Of a stretch of 64,000 bases of DNA, positions 20,963 through 33,159 are shown piece after piece. The position numbers were made by a program, and so were the translations under genes. The notes beneath the pieces are model-generated. The model did no database searches and was not told the origin of the DNA. It was given only the letters and a program-made list of their open reading frames with translations. The stretch covers positions 1,011,679 through 1,075,678 of the forward strand of contig MNCI01006837.1 of the NCBI GenBank assembly GCA_015680685.1, written 5' to 3'. This stretch comes from Gnetum montanum. Taxonomy: Eukaryota > Streptophyta > Gnetopsida > Gnetales > Gnetaceae. Position 1 is the first letter of the stretch; the number at the start of each line of letters is the position of its first letter.

Positions 20963-23820
20963 ATGGCACCTAAAGGGAAGCACATATAGGAGGAAGGATC
21001 GTCCCAACCAAGGGACAAATAGCTAAGAACAAGAAGAGGTCAAGAACAACTCCAAGAGTAGGTAGTAAAAACCCCTACAATGAGACCTCTTCAGGAGGAT
21101 CCTAAAGTGGAATCTGTCAAATAGATTCTCAAAGAAGTAGTCACAATTAAACAGTCTCATTGAGATGAGGCACTAGAGCCAAGACCAAACCTTGAGATCA
21201 CCTTGATAGAGGCCTACCTCAAGCATATCTCATCCAAAGAGGTTTATAAATCCATACTTCAAGAGTTGAACTTTGGACCCTTCTTGGAGTTTGCTCCTCC
21301 ATATGTTAAAGCTCAATTGTAGAACTCTCCCATATGGCCCACCATCACTTCTAGCAAGGAGTGGTACATGAGAGAGACATACCTTTTCTAGAACAATTGA
21401 CCAATTGGTTCAACAACCAAAATCAAGGATATTTCTATCCTACTCGGTAAAAGCAATCTCTAAGGCCCTTGGGTTACTTGAGACTGGGGCCAATCTTGCA
21501 GAAATTCCAATGTAGGCAAATCTAGGTGTTAAGAAAGAATAGACACAATGGTGTTATGGAGTGGACCGTAAGAAGTTTGGTGCACTCGCCATGGTAAAAC
21601 ATGCTTACTTTAAAATTATGGTCTTTTACCATAATGCAATGATGAGGCCTAGAAAAATCACACCTTTCTCGACTCGTGCATGCACCTCTCTAAGTAGTAG
21701 ATTCCTAGTCAACCTTCCACAGTTGATCTATCTTGAGATAGAAAAGCACTTCAAGGAGAACAAACATAGAAGAAAGGCACTCCCTGTTCTATGCCTCATC
21801 AAAAAATTATGTAAGAGGGGAGGCATAAGCCACTACACAAATGACACTATTTAACATGCTTCAACAGCCTCTTGGGAAAAAATGATGAAGGACAAAAATG
21901 CTTGTAAAGATGATCCAAGAAGAGGATCAACAACCACCACCTCCACCATCCACTCATGAGACAACATCGAAGACCTGCACTACCATTAAGTGCATGCATG
22001 AACTCCAAGGGAAACTCTTGCAACAATAGTAGTAGCAAGCAAGAACGAGTGGTGGTGACCCATCTATGTATAGACCAACCATGAGCAACCTCAATGAAGT
22101 GACTCAAACAGTAAGTTAGATCAAGAGTGGGATGCAAATTTTCTCAACACAATGCATGCAAGTGCCTACAAGGTCAAATCTAAGCGCATGAGAGGTAACA
22201 GTGTCCCTCTTGCAACAGTAGCAATTCCCAAACATCTCTGAGAATGTTGCTACCTTTTCAATGCATATGGAGGAGGGTGAGGGGGCAACTATCCTTATGA
22301 TGTAGCACCATGGGTAAGAGACAATGGCCAAAGTAGTTGCTGACAAAGTGGCCAAAGCAGTTAATGTGCCTGTAGCATCTATTCTAGACGTTTTTGCACT
22401 TAGAGATGTGTAGATGTTTGTAGAAACTGTTAATGGTAGATTAAGCGTAGCCTAGCATGAGGAATTGCTAGACTAACTGATGGAAACTAGGTAACCGATT
22501 CTAGATATCTTTGACCTTATGAATACCATCACTTCAATCCATTCAGAATTACTTGAGGCAAGGGAAAAATGCATCATCATGGAGGGGTAACTTAAAACAT
22601 CTCGAGCTAAAATCTAATGCTTAGCCATAGAGGTTACCAAATTAAGAGGCTACCTTGCTGATCCTGCATTGCTCAACCAAGTAACCATGCAAGATGAAGC
22701 TTTTCAACAGCTTCAGGTGAGACTCAAAGAGGTTGAAAATGCTAAGGAGTTAGTAGTCTTTAACTAGTACTTGGCCAATGCCACAACATACAAAAGTCAA
22801 AAGAATTTGATTCAAACTCACTAAGAAAATGAGGCCCTAACTACAAAAAATCATCACCTATAGAATGTTGATGTACAGAAGCAGTAGATGTCAGAATTTA
22901 TCCATCAATAGTAGGAGCAACTAGATAAGATGAACACAAAATTAAGAAAGTTAACAACATAGAATAGAAACCTCTCAGTGGAGGAAGTTCATTCCTTACG
23001 CCAAAAACTTGCAATAAAGATTGTAGTCTTGAAGAATAAGATCCTTAAGTTTGAAAGGGTTAAAAATCATTATAGAGACTAAGTGGAATTGCAGAAAGGA
23101 ATCAACAAGAAGCACATCCAATTGGAAAAGGCAAAAGTTAATGAGGCCCTCTAGCAAGGAGGCAATGTCTAGCAACCTATCTTTAATGGGCTAAACACAT
23201 ACAACAAGGCTAAAATCTGCATGAAGGAGTTGTAGATCGAGGAAATGATGGAATACATGAAGCTTGCCAAACTCAGATATGCAAACTTGGTGATGCAGAT
23301 TGTCAAAAGGCATGGTCAGAGTTGGAGAAACAAGTAGCCAACTCATAATTATTGTATGAGGCATAGTTCAAGCACCATAAGGAGACCAAGCCAAAGCTTG
23401 AGGTTGCAAATGTAGAACTCAAGGTTCTCAAGGCGAATTTTATTGATCAAAGATCCACTACTGAGAACCTAGCCAAGAGAATGAATGACTACCATAAGAT
23501 ACAAAATGCACTTAAGGTATTCAACATTGAATACAAATAGTTCATTGCATGGTTTGTCAATGTGAAGGAGTTATTTCATACAATGCCATGTCCGTAGGAT
23601 ATTCTCATTCTAGCCCACATTAGTGAAGTAGTGTGTGCTATGAATGATCCCTAGAGTAAGAAGGAGAAGATGAAAGCATTTTTGAATATCTTCCTTCTTC
23701 CACCAAAAGTTGCAGCTACCACAAGACAACCACAATAACCACCTCAACAACTACATGCACCCAAAGCAGGAGTAGGTTCTTTGGAACCTCAAGAGCCTCC
23801 ATCACCTAGGACCATCTGAA
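20963..23820 (+). pseudogene. A1 third ORF: plant-transposon-protein-like domain plus long coiled coil
   Basis: Begins ATG GCA CCT AAA (MAPKGKH, 20963), at the same relative place as A2 (56913). About 950 codons, punctuated by TAG/TGA. Conserved blocks shared with A2: ELNFGPFLE (about 21265-21290), EWYM.E (21361-21375), then the 97-codon open run 21561-21854 with KITPFSTRACTSLSSRFLVN, LPQLIYLEIEKHFKEN and LCLIKKLCKRGGI. This block resembles the family annotated in plants as putative plant transposon protein (usual T..RA.LL.....G..IN...LI...M...........LPFP.LI..LC...G). From about 22500 to 23560 it is Lys/Glu/Leu-rich with heptad-like spacing, probably coiled coil. It has no clear membrane segment. 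Position equals the env-like ORF of Athila. Confidence 0.6.
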
Positions 23821-24041
23821 CTCCTTCATCATCTTCATGTCATTAGAGGATTTTTGTTTTTCATTCTTGTCCTAGTGTTCAATTTTGTTGTCTTGAACAC
23901 CAACATTTTTGTAGTGATTGTAAATCATACACTTGGGTACTCGATTTTTTTTGTTTTTGTTTTGTGTATCTGTAGCTAGTCAATAATCCCATACCTTCCC
24001 AAATTTTATAAAGAACTCAAGGATGAATTTTCATTCAGTCA

Positions 24042-24049
24042 TGGGGGTA
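24042..24049 (+). promoter_or_regulatory. A1 polypurine tract
   Basis: TGGGGGTA immediately before the 3' LTR. The same GTGGGGGTA stands before the A2 3' LTR (59935-59943). It primes plus-strand DNA synthesis. Confidence 0.65.
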
Positions 24050-24174
24050 TGATGAGTCATATTATTGGGCCACATTGATAGGATGCCATTGATGTGACCT
24101 TGTCAATGGAATCTCATCAACATGGGATTTGACCTATTGATGTGTACCCATCAACAGGGAACCCTATTTCTACC

Positions 24175-24180
24175 TATAAA
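24175..24180 (+). promoter_or_regulatory. LTR TATA box
   Basis: TATAAA, 125 bp into the A1 3' LTR, homologous to the box in the other LTR copies. Confidence 0.5.
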
Positions 24181-24351
24181 TGTGCACTTACCCATTGCAT
24201 TTATGGAAATCTTTTCATAGTTGTAGTAAAGTGCTTGTAGTTTTTTCCTTTTGAGAGTTAGAATATTTTTTGAGTGCTCGTAGTAGGAGTCAAAGAGTGT
24301 ACAGATATTTATTCGAGCACTATTGTACCTGAGCACCTGAGTGTGGATGAC

Positions 24352-24357
24352 AATAAA
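24352..24357 (+). terminator. LTR polyadenylation signal
   Basis: AATAAA in the conserved CAATAAAGA context of this LTR family. Confidence 0.55.
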
Positions 24358-24911
24358 GATGAGATTTTCTAAAAAATCCTTGTAGCACTTAGAATAGATT
24401 CATTATTTTCTTAAGCATTTAATATTCATGCAATTTACTTTAATGTTTTTAAGTAATTAACTAATATTGATTAAAGAGCACACATAAGTACGACCACTTC
24501 GAGCATATGTTTAACGCTTGGTAATCCTAGTAACACTTAACATTTGATAACCTAGTAGTGCTACAACATGTTCAAGATGTGTATGGCAAGTGGGAACGGA
24601 TTCTTATGAGTAAGATTAGTTAACTGTTAGCTAGTTACTAGATTAGTTGAATATTAAATTACTTTATTCTTATTCATTATGTGACTTAATTCATAAAAAA
24701 TAAAATAGTAAAAATCATATGTCTCAATTACACTTAACCATACAGCACTTCACAAGTGGAACTGGGAAGACAACAATTGCAACAATTAGATTCACCTTCT
24801 AGAACTAGTGTACTTAGAAATCTAAAGTCTTCAAAATTGGACCAGATCACTTAGTGGATGCTAATGATTCATATGGTTGGGCATAGGATATACTCGCTAC
24901 TCATCAACTAA

Positions 24912-25640
24912 GTAGCAAAAAAAAAGAGCTAAAAAGTCAAGAAAAAGTATTGGCTAAAAGCACAAATTGAAAGTTCTAAAAGCCAACCAGGTGCTAAAAA
25001 ATATCAACCTCTTTCTGTTTAGAATATCATCCTATTTATAGGCTAAAAATGTCTCGTAGGTTATATAGAAATAATGCATTAGGATCCATAGAATCTTTCA
25101 AAAAAATTTAGAAGATTTTGGATAAGAAAATTGACATGTAGTTGGTTGATGTAAGAATTAACATTGGATGTCAAATGTAGGATTGGCATCGAATGTTGAA
25201 GAGTTGATGTGCTGCAAAAGAAAAATTTGATGCCAAATGTCAAAAGTAAGATTGATGATTGATGTCAAAGAGTTATGCTAAAAAAATAAAATTTGATGTT
25301 GGACATCAAAAGTGATATTAATGTTGGACATTAAAAGTTAGAGATAGAATTGACATTAGAGCTGACATCAAATGTTCAAACTAGAAGCCATAGATAAAGA
25401 GCCAACATGATAGTGCTAATGATGTGAAAACTCACTTCTAGCAAGCTGAAGATAGAGAGATTAAAAAACTACATTGTAGATGATGTAGGACATCAAATCT
25501 AGACTACTAAAGATGGATTTAAGCTAAGAAGTAATATAATGTACCTAGGACTCTAATTTATGCAAAAAATCCAAAGTGGATGCAACAACAAGAAATCTAC
25601 TTTGAAAAGATATGCTAAATTTAGGTTTATGAACGAATAC
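24912..25640 (-). mobile_element. T1 5' LTR, larger part
   Basis: Aligns with the Tat-type LTR at 36276-36932: AGAGCTAAAAAG...GGCTAAAAGC against GAGCTGAAAAAT...GCTGCAAAAGC at the left, and ATTGTAGATGATGT...GATGGATTT.AG..AGAAG (25473-25540) against 36813-36870. Its left edge (12561-12571) is cut off by A1. Removing A1 and one ACTAA restores a contiguous LTR start. The middle (25150-25370) is a string of degenerate GATGTCAAATGT...-like units of about 30-45 bp. Too decayed for exact ends. Confidence 0.5.
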
Positions 25641-25744
25641 TATCTCACTAGAAATGTAGACAGTTTGAAACCTATCATTAATAAATAAATGTAATATTAT
25701 GCTAAAGCTTGTCAATCAATCATCATTGTTCTATTGAGGCAAGT

Positions 25745-26510
25745 AGATAATGCTGTAACCACCATCAATGGGTGGTCCTACTTAATAGATTTCCTTATTA
25801 TCTATGTAAAGAATAGTAAGGGAAATTTCACAATCATTATGGGAAGAACATGACTTAGTACCATTGATGCTAAGTAATACATCAACCATCTCTCCTTGAA
25901 GATTGCCAAGGATAATGAGCATGGAATTGTTAAGAAGTAGCATGTTTCATGCATCATGTACAACAATACGAGGTGCAACTATATGCAAAAAAATATGGAA
26001 CATTAATAGTATTACCATTCTAGCATTAAATACTTATGTAAAACATATGTGAGTGAAAAATGCATATATGTAACATCCGCTAAATAAGAAGGAATCTAGT
26101 GGCTGATAGTAGAAGAACACTAAAAAATCATAAATATGCATGAAACTGGTTAAGAAACTTACCAGTTCTTATATGGATAAAAAAGATAAGATGGAAAGGG
26201 TTAAGAAAAAACTTTCCCAAGTAGGACACATTCAATAAGAAGAAATTTACTAGAGAAAGTTAGAAATTCAAGAAGAACTAATGTCAAAACTTATTAAACT
26301 CAAAATAGTACTGAAATATTTAATGTGTTCTTAAAGAATGACAAATCAATAATAATTAATGCCTAGAAGAGTATAAACAAAAATAATTAGATGTGATTAA
26401 AAAATTACCAATAGCTTTTTCTTGGTCTTATGATGAAATCACAAGCATTAATTCTTGTATATGTCAATATTATATATACATAAATCTATAATGAAACCTA
26501 GGTGCCAATC
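25745..26510 (+). pseudogene. Athila-like pol fragment (protease to RT linker)
   Basis: Older, more diverged copy of the same family as A1/A2: ATCAATGGGTGGTCCTA and the FTIIMGRT.LSTIDA segment (25765-25870) align with A1 15590-15690, and AFSWSYDEITSINSCICQ (26415-26470) aligns with A1 16210-16270. Neither RT core nor LTR is attached. More frameshifted than A1, so probably an earlier insertion. Confidence 0.65.
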
Positions 26511-26720
26511 TTAATGCATGTTGAATTCTGAACCCAAGAATAATTTCAAGCATGAAAACAAGAATTTGCTGAAAGTGTTGTTCATCTATCATGTTGCTAA
26601 GAAAATGACAAATTTTAGTTGCTATAATTGTTAATGTTCCAAGCTTCCCTTGTATTACAATTGGAGATTATTCCACTCTTCTTTGGCAATAGTATGAAGA
26701 CTATATTTGATAGAAATAAG

Positions 26721-26993
26721 TTATGAAATACTAGTCAATAACATCACAAGAGTCAAATTATTATTCTTCTTCCTTATTTTATATTCTTTGATTTTTAATC
26801 TGGTGACATCTTTAAAATCATAAATGAATTCAAAACATATTTCAACTATATCCCAATAGTCATTATTTTCAAGGAGGCATTTCATCATCCTTGTCCATAA
26901 GTTGAAATCTTGAGAGCCATAAAAAATGATGGAACATCTACCTATGTCTTTTATGCTCACTTTGGTAAGTGAACCTGATGCTCCAATAACCAA
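26721..26993 (-). pseudogene. Ty1/copia-type gag N-terminal fragment
   Basis: A 90-codon open run containing FYGSQDFNLWTRMMKCLLEN and DYWDIVEICFE, matching the start of plant copia Gag (usual F.G.NY..W...M...L....LWDIVE.G). The following KKNNNLTLVMLLTSIS fits the next helix. The remainder of a copia element is not recognisable to the left, where an Athila fragment abuts. Confidence 0.6.
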
Positions 26994-28740
26994 AAATATT
27001 TTGTCTCACAAGATCAAGTGCCTCAATGAATATATAAAGTCATAACATGACAAAGAAATGAGAAAGTAAAGATAAAGAATGAAGATTGCCTTCCACTCTA
27101 AGGAGGGATTGGTTTTTTTAGAGTAGAAGATAATAACTTTTTGTTTTTATTATATAATAGGAGTTTAATTTAATAAAATATATGAAATTTTTAGATTGAT
27201 GAATAGTTGTAATGTTATTTTAACCCCAATCCATATATATAAAATTTTTAAATTCTTTTTATCATTAGGGCTATATTATATTATTTTTAGTAAATTTTTC
27301 CTTACTTGTCATATATATATACATATCTAAGCCATCTCTTGGAATTTCTTATCATAGAATCATCAATGTAATTTCACCAATAATTTGACTATTTCATCAT
27401 CAATTCATCAATCTTTTATAAATTCATCAAATCATCAAGGTTCATCAACATTATTTACTTAATCTTGGTAGTTGAATAGTCAAAATTGGGGATATTCACT
27501 TTTTTTATTATATCTCATTCATTTCATAACATTTTTTTAGTGATTATAGATTTATTAAAAAGCTAAAATAGTTGGATACATGCAACAAAAATTTAACTTC
27601 AAAATTTATAGTGGTTTGGGAAAAATTTACTTTGTAATTTGGCAAATTTTTTTAATCTAGAATTTTTACCAAAATGAATGATGATCAATTCTTAGCTTAT
27701 TTCTACCTCATCACATAATTATTTGATGTGAAATTAGATTTATTTGAAAGTTAATATTTGTGGGAAGGTTCAATTTAAATTTCAAGTTCAAAAACTTAAC
27801 AACTTTTGAGTTATCATCTCTTATAATTGCACTATCATAATTATGATGATTTTTGATAGATTAGAAATAACATGACATCACCTCAATTTCCATATATTTT
27901 TTGTAGTACTTAAGTTTATCAAATTGTATAGAAATTCCTAAGATTTCTGAAAATACAAATTTTATTAGTTAATTCATTTTGAATTCAAGATAACTAAGAT
28001 ATTTTTTGGATTCTTTTTTATTTTCTAATATTGAAGGTTTGAAATAAAATTTTTCTAGGCATGATGATTTGTAATCTAGGTTATTAAAATAATCTTTTAT
28101 AATTAAATTATAAGTTCTTCTAAAGGCTTATAATTAGCCTTTTATGCTTGATGAGTATCCCAATCATTGTGCTTTATGAGGATATCATCTTAGCTTGTTG
28201 TGCTCTATCCTCAATTGTATGTGTTTGTTTACAATCTTGTGTTTGTGTATGTTCTGTTTATATTCTAGATATTTGGAAACCATGAGAGAGTCAAAAGAGG
28301 TTAGTGAAATGGACTTTAAAAGTTTCTTAGATGTTGACATGTGGTTGTTCAAACATCTTGGAAGATGAGACATCTTGGCAAAGATTAATTTGAGCTATAG
28401 TGAACACGTCTTGATCCTCCAAACATATTCATTACTTGAGACATCTTGTTTGTTTATTATTAGGCCTTCTAGTTATACATCTTAGGCTTTCCATATGTTT
28501 TGACATATTCAAGCTAAACTTCTTTTGGGAAAGTAGCAAGTCTCTGTCCAAGACCATTTTGATGGTAAAGCTTGTGCAAGGTTGTAGGTCATGTTTGGTG
28601 GATCTACTTGATCGAGGTGGTATAAACTCTTGCATAGTAGAAGTTATTTTCTCATATATAGAACATCCTAAGATATTTGAAATGGACACCAAGGTAGACA
28701 AACAATCACTTGAAGATGTGTTTTAGCATCCATTTGTGAG
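26994..28740. other. Unassigned AT-rich sequence
   Basis: No domain recognised. 27340-27450 is rich in TCATCAA repeats. 28432-28701 has open runs on both strands without a convincing family match, though a weak copia-RT-like LLLSQKKFSLNMSKHM is seen on the minus strand. Confidence 0.3.
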
Positions 28741-29661
28741 TCTTGAGCTCAATTGTGAATATTATTCTAAGCTATTATAGCTTAGGAGGAAAGTGTGTAA
28801 GTTGAGTCATCCTTGGGTGATGAGTTTACTTTAACACCATAATTAATTATCTATAAAATCCTACAGATAACTAATAAAAATGCTACGAAACCCAAGGATT
28901 TGGATTTAACCTTAATTTACCAATCCAAAGAGTAGTCGTAAAATAAATAAAAATTATTAATTAGAAGCATAAATATAGGAGAGTAATACAGTGTAATAAA
29001 ATTTATATTACTTATATACATAATTAAATAAAACTTATTTAAAGAAAATAGAGATTTACATAGGCCAAAAAATGTAGATGTCAAAAAATTTCACTAGTAT
29101 CATAAAATAGAATGTAAGATAATGATTTCAATGATACTTATTTTATCTCAATTAGACATAGAAATAAAAATATTCACATTTGAAATTTACCAAATTAAAA
29201 ATATTAATATATAATAAATAATAATAAATTTTCATAAACATATAGCATGTGTCAAAATGAAAATGGATCCTTGCAATGTCATGGTTGAAATGGCATAGAT
29301 GACAATTTCATATCTCTCATACTTTATTATTTATTAACAAAAATATATACATGGCTCAAGTATCCAAAAAATATATAAGATTTCTATTTCAAAAAAAATA
29401 CAAAATATAAAAAATTATTTTTTAAGTTTAGAGGGTCCATCTTGTACAAAATTTATCCACATTTTGTTTCATGTTCCTCTTCTAATGTTTCCATGAATAC
29501 TTTGGGGTTTCTACATTAAAATGCAAAGGAGTTAAAGCCCCTCAATAAGAAATGTTATTTTATTTTCCTCCTCATGGAGCACAAGGATTTTGGACCAAAA
29601 GTCTTAGGATACAAGCTAGACAAAGGTTTCCAATAAAATATTCAAAATGTTTTGAAGTCCA

Positions 29662-29935
29662 AAAATGTCATAAATTTTCCAAAAATCTAAAGAATATATA
29701 TTTTATCATCTCCAAAGGCTAACTTTTGGTTACCCTCACTACCAAAGGAATATACCAACAAGTCTTGGAATAACCTCACTACTATTATTAGATTATCATT
29801 TTAATTATTTAATGTCCAAAGATATCACAAATTTGTCCAACAAAAATCCAAAGAATATATATTTTATCCAAGTATTTCCAAAGGCTAGCTCTTACAAGTC
29901 TTGGAATAACATCACTAATATCATTGGATTATTCT
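29662..29935. repeat. Local duplication of about 130-150 bp
   Basis: Two imperfect units share AAGAATATATATTTTATC, CCAAAGGCTA(A/G)CT and AAGTCTTGGAATAAC(C/A)TCACTA in the same order, one at about 29662-29795 and one at 29815-29935. Confidence 0.6.
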
Positions 29936-30767
29936 TGTGACCCAAATGAGCCACTCATAGTCAAGTCTTGGCAATAGCCTCACTACTAATATTTTAAATG
30001 ACCAAGGCACACATATTATCAAAAGGATAGGCCTTGACTATGCCTCACCATGCACCACTAGACTCAACTACTTAGTGCCATGGTCTCAACTAGTTTCCCA
30101 GCCTCACATGAACTTACAAATTAAAATCCAAGGAAGGAAATCCATCTAAACCATCATTCCCATGAAGTGGATCCCACTAAAGAACACTTCACTACTACAT
30201 GCATACAAGTGCATCTAAAAGATTAGGAACTCCCACTAGTAATTGAGCAAAATTGGTCCATTAAATATTATTATTTTATTCCAAAAATTCAAAATATTTC
30301 CAAAATAGCTAAAAATCCATAATAGCCAAAATTCCACAAAATGTTTACAAAATCATGTTTATATCAAGATTTAATTAAAAATAATCATAAAATATCTAAA
30401 AAATTCCACAATTTCAAAAATTCACCAAAAGATAGAAAATAATTTAGAGAAAATTAAAATACTAATTTCATATAAAAATAAGCCCAAACTAACAAATTTC
30501 AATAGAATCTTAACTTAATAATTAAAATAGTGAAAGAATAATAAAAAATTAGAAAATAGAAAGAAAGTGTACAAAATTCACAATAAAATAGGATAGCTAC
30601 ATGTAAAGGGAAGTGAAATAAGATTTCATATTTGTGTTGGAAAAGCTTTCAAAATCTTCTTATTTTCTTTCTTTTCTACCAAGATGCCCAAAATTAGCTT
30701 TTACTTCACTTTGAACTAATGTGCCAAAAACCCTCTATGGACTAAAATGAGATGACCAAAGGCCACA

Positions 30768-30777
30768 ATCTATTTAT
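30768..30777 (-). promoter_or_regulatory. Candidate TATA box
   Basis: On the minus strand CTTATAAATAGA, a good plant TATA context, inside the probable LTR region of the minus-strand element. Position only; no transcript evidence. Confidence 0.35.
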
Positions 30778-31083
30778 AAGTGAAATAATCACATGCAATG
30801 TGACACTTGGGCTTGATATGCATTCAAAAATGAAATATACAAGCATAGAATGAGAGAAGTTGAGCTGAAATCAAATTCAAAACAAAACGAAAGAGCAGAA
30901 AATAGTTTCCAAATCAAAAAATGCAATGAAAATAATTTTTATTTAAAAAATAAAATAAAATCTCATGCGAAAATAAGGCAATGAAAACAAACAAGGCAGT
31001 ACATCAAATATACATGTTTTATGTATAACATAAATTTGCTTTTATTTATTTTATAACTTTTTCACTTTCACATGATTTCTTTT

Positions 31084-31121
31084 AGCCATCTTTGAGTTTA
31101 GCCATCTTTTAGCCATCTTTC
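31084..31121. repeat. Short tandem repeat, TTTAGCCATCTTT x3
   Basis: AGCCATCTTT appears three times within about 40 bp, with small spacers. Confidence 0.6.
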
Positions 31122-31239
31122 ACTTGTAGGCTTCCATTTGCCTCATTTGAAGAAAAACTATTTTCTAATTTAAATAAATCATAATTAAAAATATTAATTG
31201 ATACTATATTCCTAGTAATATTTACCTAATAGTATATAC

Positions 31240-31437
31240 ATATATTATTTTGTGAGGACATCTTTAAGTTGTATGCAATTGTCCCAAATAATGTTTTATA
31301 TGCAAAACATTATATGGAAATTGCAATTCCATGCTATCCAAAGTTGATAATTTGTAAGTATCCTCTGACAATTTCTTTGTAGCTTGAAAGGGACCAATCC
31401 ATGTCAGTGTAAACTTATTCGATTTCTTCATATTCCG
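31240..31437 (-). pseudogene. Ty3/gypsy integrase C-terminal (GPF/Y) fragment
   Basis: Minus-strand translation contains KFTLTWIGPFQ and LSEDTYKLSTLDG...FPYNVLHIKHY, the GPF/Y module at the end of gypsy integrases (usual W.GPF.I.....G.Y.L...DG.....N...LK.Y). The upstream part is cut off at 31438 by the LTR that begins there. Confidence 0.6.
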
Positions 31438-32603
31438 GTGTTGGCGACTGTTTGGGACGCGACCACCAACGAGTGTCCTCGAACAGGGTTTAGGTGCTTG
31501 CTAGTCTCTGGCAACACCAAGGCCCAGATACCTCCAAATAGACTCAGTAGTTAATGTGAGTATGTGTGTGTGCTGTTGCGACGTGCGGTTGTGAAAAATG
31601 AAATGATTGCGTTGTGTGTAAACTATAAATGACTTACTTTAAAGAGATTCAGCCAACTTTGCCAAGTACTGTGAGTTGTTGAGAGTTCCTATTTTGTTTA
31701 ATTGCCTAGTCTACGCAGTCCTTATAATACCTACTTGTAACAAATAAAATTTTGCAAAAAAATTTGAGCACAACTCCGTGAATCTACTTCTAATTTTCCC
31801 CAGAGAAAGAGATAGTTCCACAAGAAAACTAGAAATAGAGCAAGATTCGATGGAAGTAGACAGAAAAGAACGCAAATTTGTGTGGACCTCAAATATTTAA
31901 ACAAGGTAAAATGACATGAGTAAACACTTCACAATAAAGCTATCCTAAATTCAATAATTACAAATTGTTCAAACTTCCAAGGCTCAAATAAGCAATTTCT
32001 TCAAGACAATCCTACTATGCTACCAAAAAATTGCTGTGTAAACTACCACGTACGAGACTCCATTTTGGTTAGATAATGGACGTTAACAATTGCATTCAAC
32101 AGATCCTTCAAAAGACTTGACAATTTCTGATTGAAATACCACGGAGATTCACTTTAAAGATAAAATAAAGTTATTATGGTCCCATCAAAATACCAAAGAT
32201 TTTCTGAACCCTCTTGACTATTGAATCGTTCAACGGCATGACTACAAGCAGAGGCTCTCTTACAACGATCCCAATAGCAGTTCTTATACATTGCACAATA
32301 ATAAAATTCACTACTAAAATTCTCTTTAAGGCTTTCTAATAGAAGCGCTTCTATGGCAAAATTTTAATAGCAATTTTCTATCAGGCAACAAGAACGATAA
32401 GAGCAATCTAAAAATCCCAAAATTACTTGCCAAGGATGATACTATCTAAACCACTAGCTAAACAATTTAAACAAAATAAAAATAAAACATAACTCACAGG
32501 ATTATGACAAAGAGGCTAAAATATTTTCTTTAGCAAGTCATCTTACAAGCAATCTTTCACAATTTCTTTTTACAAATGCTCTTCTCCCAAGACTCAAAGT
32601 GTG

Positions 32604-32660
32604 TCTCCAAGTGAGAGCCCAAGTATTCCCCAAGTGTCTCCAAGTGAGAGCTCAAGTGTG
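32604..32660. repeat. Tandem duplication of about 33 bp in the LTR
   Basis: GTGTCTCCAAGTGAGAGC(C/T)C followed by AAGT..., present twice in direct succession; a looser third AAGTG unit follows. It lies just upstream in coordinates of the minus-strand TATA box, in the transcribed R region. Confidence 0.6.
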
Positions 32661-32713
32661 TGATCCCAAGTGATATGTGAGTCCTTCCCCCCTTTGTCCT
32701 CTTACCCCTAAAG

Positions 32714-32723
32714 CCTTTTTATA
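32714..32723 (-). promoter_or_regulatory. LTR TATA box
   Basis: CCTTTTTATA on the plus strand, TATAAAAAGG on the minus strand, well placed as the promoter of the minus-oriented LTR. Confidence 0.5.
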
Positions 32724-33102
32724 AGGTTCAAAGATAGTTACATCTTCAAAAACATCTTACCTAACTTCTCTCCCAAGTAACTTGGCCAACAAGTTAGGAG
32801 ATTACTTGCCCAACAAGTTAGGTAAGTTACAAAAAATCTTGGGTGGTTGTAACCACCAATAATCTACAATTGACAAGTGTAGGATATTTGACAAATATTC
32901 AACAAGTTCTCCCTTTTTCTTTTTTTTCTAATAATTTCCTTAGGAATTCATAGGGGTATACAATGTTTGCATCCAATGTTTACCTCTAGTTAAGTCACAA
33001 GGCCGTAGAAATGTTTCATTTTTACAAGAAGAGACCTCCATGTTTAGAACTTTACCAATGGATGTAACAGAACATAAATGGATTGGGGAAACAACCGATG
33101 AG

Positions 33103-33126
33103 TTTATTATTATTATTATTATTATT
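33103..33126. repeat. (TTA)n microsatellite
   Basis: About eight uninterrupted TTA units. Confidence 0.9.
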
Positions 33127-33159
33127 TTAAAAACGTGAAAATATGTCTTAAAGTGAGAA

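Larger units (their letters stand above)
12586..24906 (+). mobile_element. Athila-like Ty3/gypsy element A1
   Basis: Plus-strand element, about 12.3 kb. Order: 5' LTR stub (12586-12616), PBS (12617-12640), gag, protease, RT, RNase H, integrase (to about 18.9 kb), a noncoding stretch of about 2 kb, a third ORF (20963-23820), a polypurine tract and a full 3' LTR (24050-24906). RT and RNase H sequences such as LFGLCNAPATFQ and YTTIEKEL, and integrase such as YYWPTLF and DIWGIDFM, are Athila-type. A third ORF after pol is also known from Athila, where it is env-like. It is inserted near the start of the 5' LTR of T1. It is inactive: dozens of stops, and the 5' LTR is reduced to about 31 bp. Confidence 0.85.
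24050..24906 (+). mobile_element. A1 3' LTR
   Basis: TGATGAG...CTCATCA, 857 bp, with TATAAA at 24175-24180 and AATAAA at 24352-24357. It aligns throughout with the LTRs at 2041 and 59944, for example GTAGGAGTCAAAGAGTGTAC (about 24284) and TACGACCACTTCGAGCAT (24490). It is followed by ACTAA (24907-24911), the possible target duplication. Confidence 0.85.
28741..31239 (-). other. AT-rich region, probably 3' UTR/LTR of a minus-strand gypsy element
   Basis: No coding motif. It lies just downstream, on the minus strand, of an integrase C-terminal fragment (31437-31240). It contains a canonical minus-strand TATA box at about 30768-30777 and a local duplication at 29662-29935. LTR ends could not be fixed. 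Confidence 0.3.
31439..32904 (-). mobile_element. Large LTR, minus orientation, apparently solo
   Basis: Bounded by TGTTGGCGAC at 31439 and ...ATTCAACA at 32904, so TG...CA with 5-bp inverted ends (TGTTG/CAACA). Read on the minus strand it has TATAAAAAGG (32714-32723) about 180 bp after its start. It is not flanked by PBS/PPT that I can identify, and 5-bp flanks differ (TCCGG versus AGTTC), so a clean solo LTR is not proven. It interrupts a gypsy integrase fragment on the left. Internal short repeats lie at 32604-32660 and 32785-32825. Confidence 0.5.

Noticed and set aside
27340-27450. TCATCAA-rich stretch considered as a CRISPR-like or satellite array
   Set aside because: Units are irregular, short and without constant spacing; plant AT-rich low complexity explains it.
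28432-28726. Open runs on both strands, with LLLSQKKFSLNMSKHM on the minus strand faintly like copia RT
   Set aside because: Only one short stretch fits and the flanking frames do not extend it; too weak to call.
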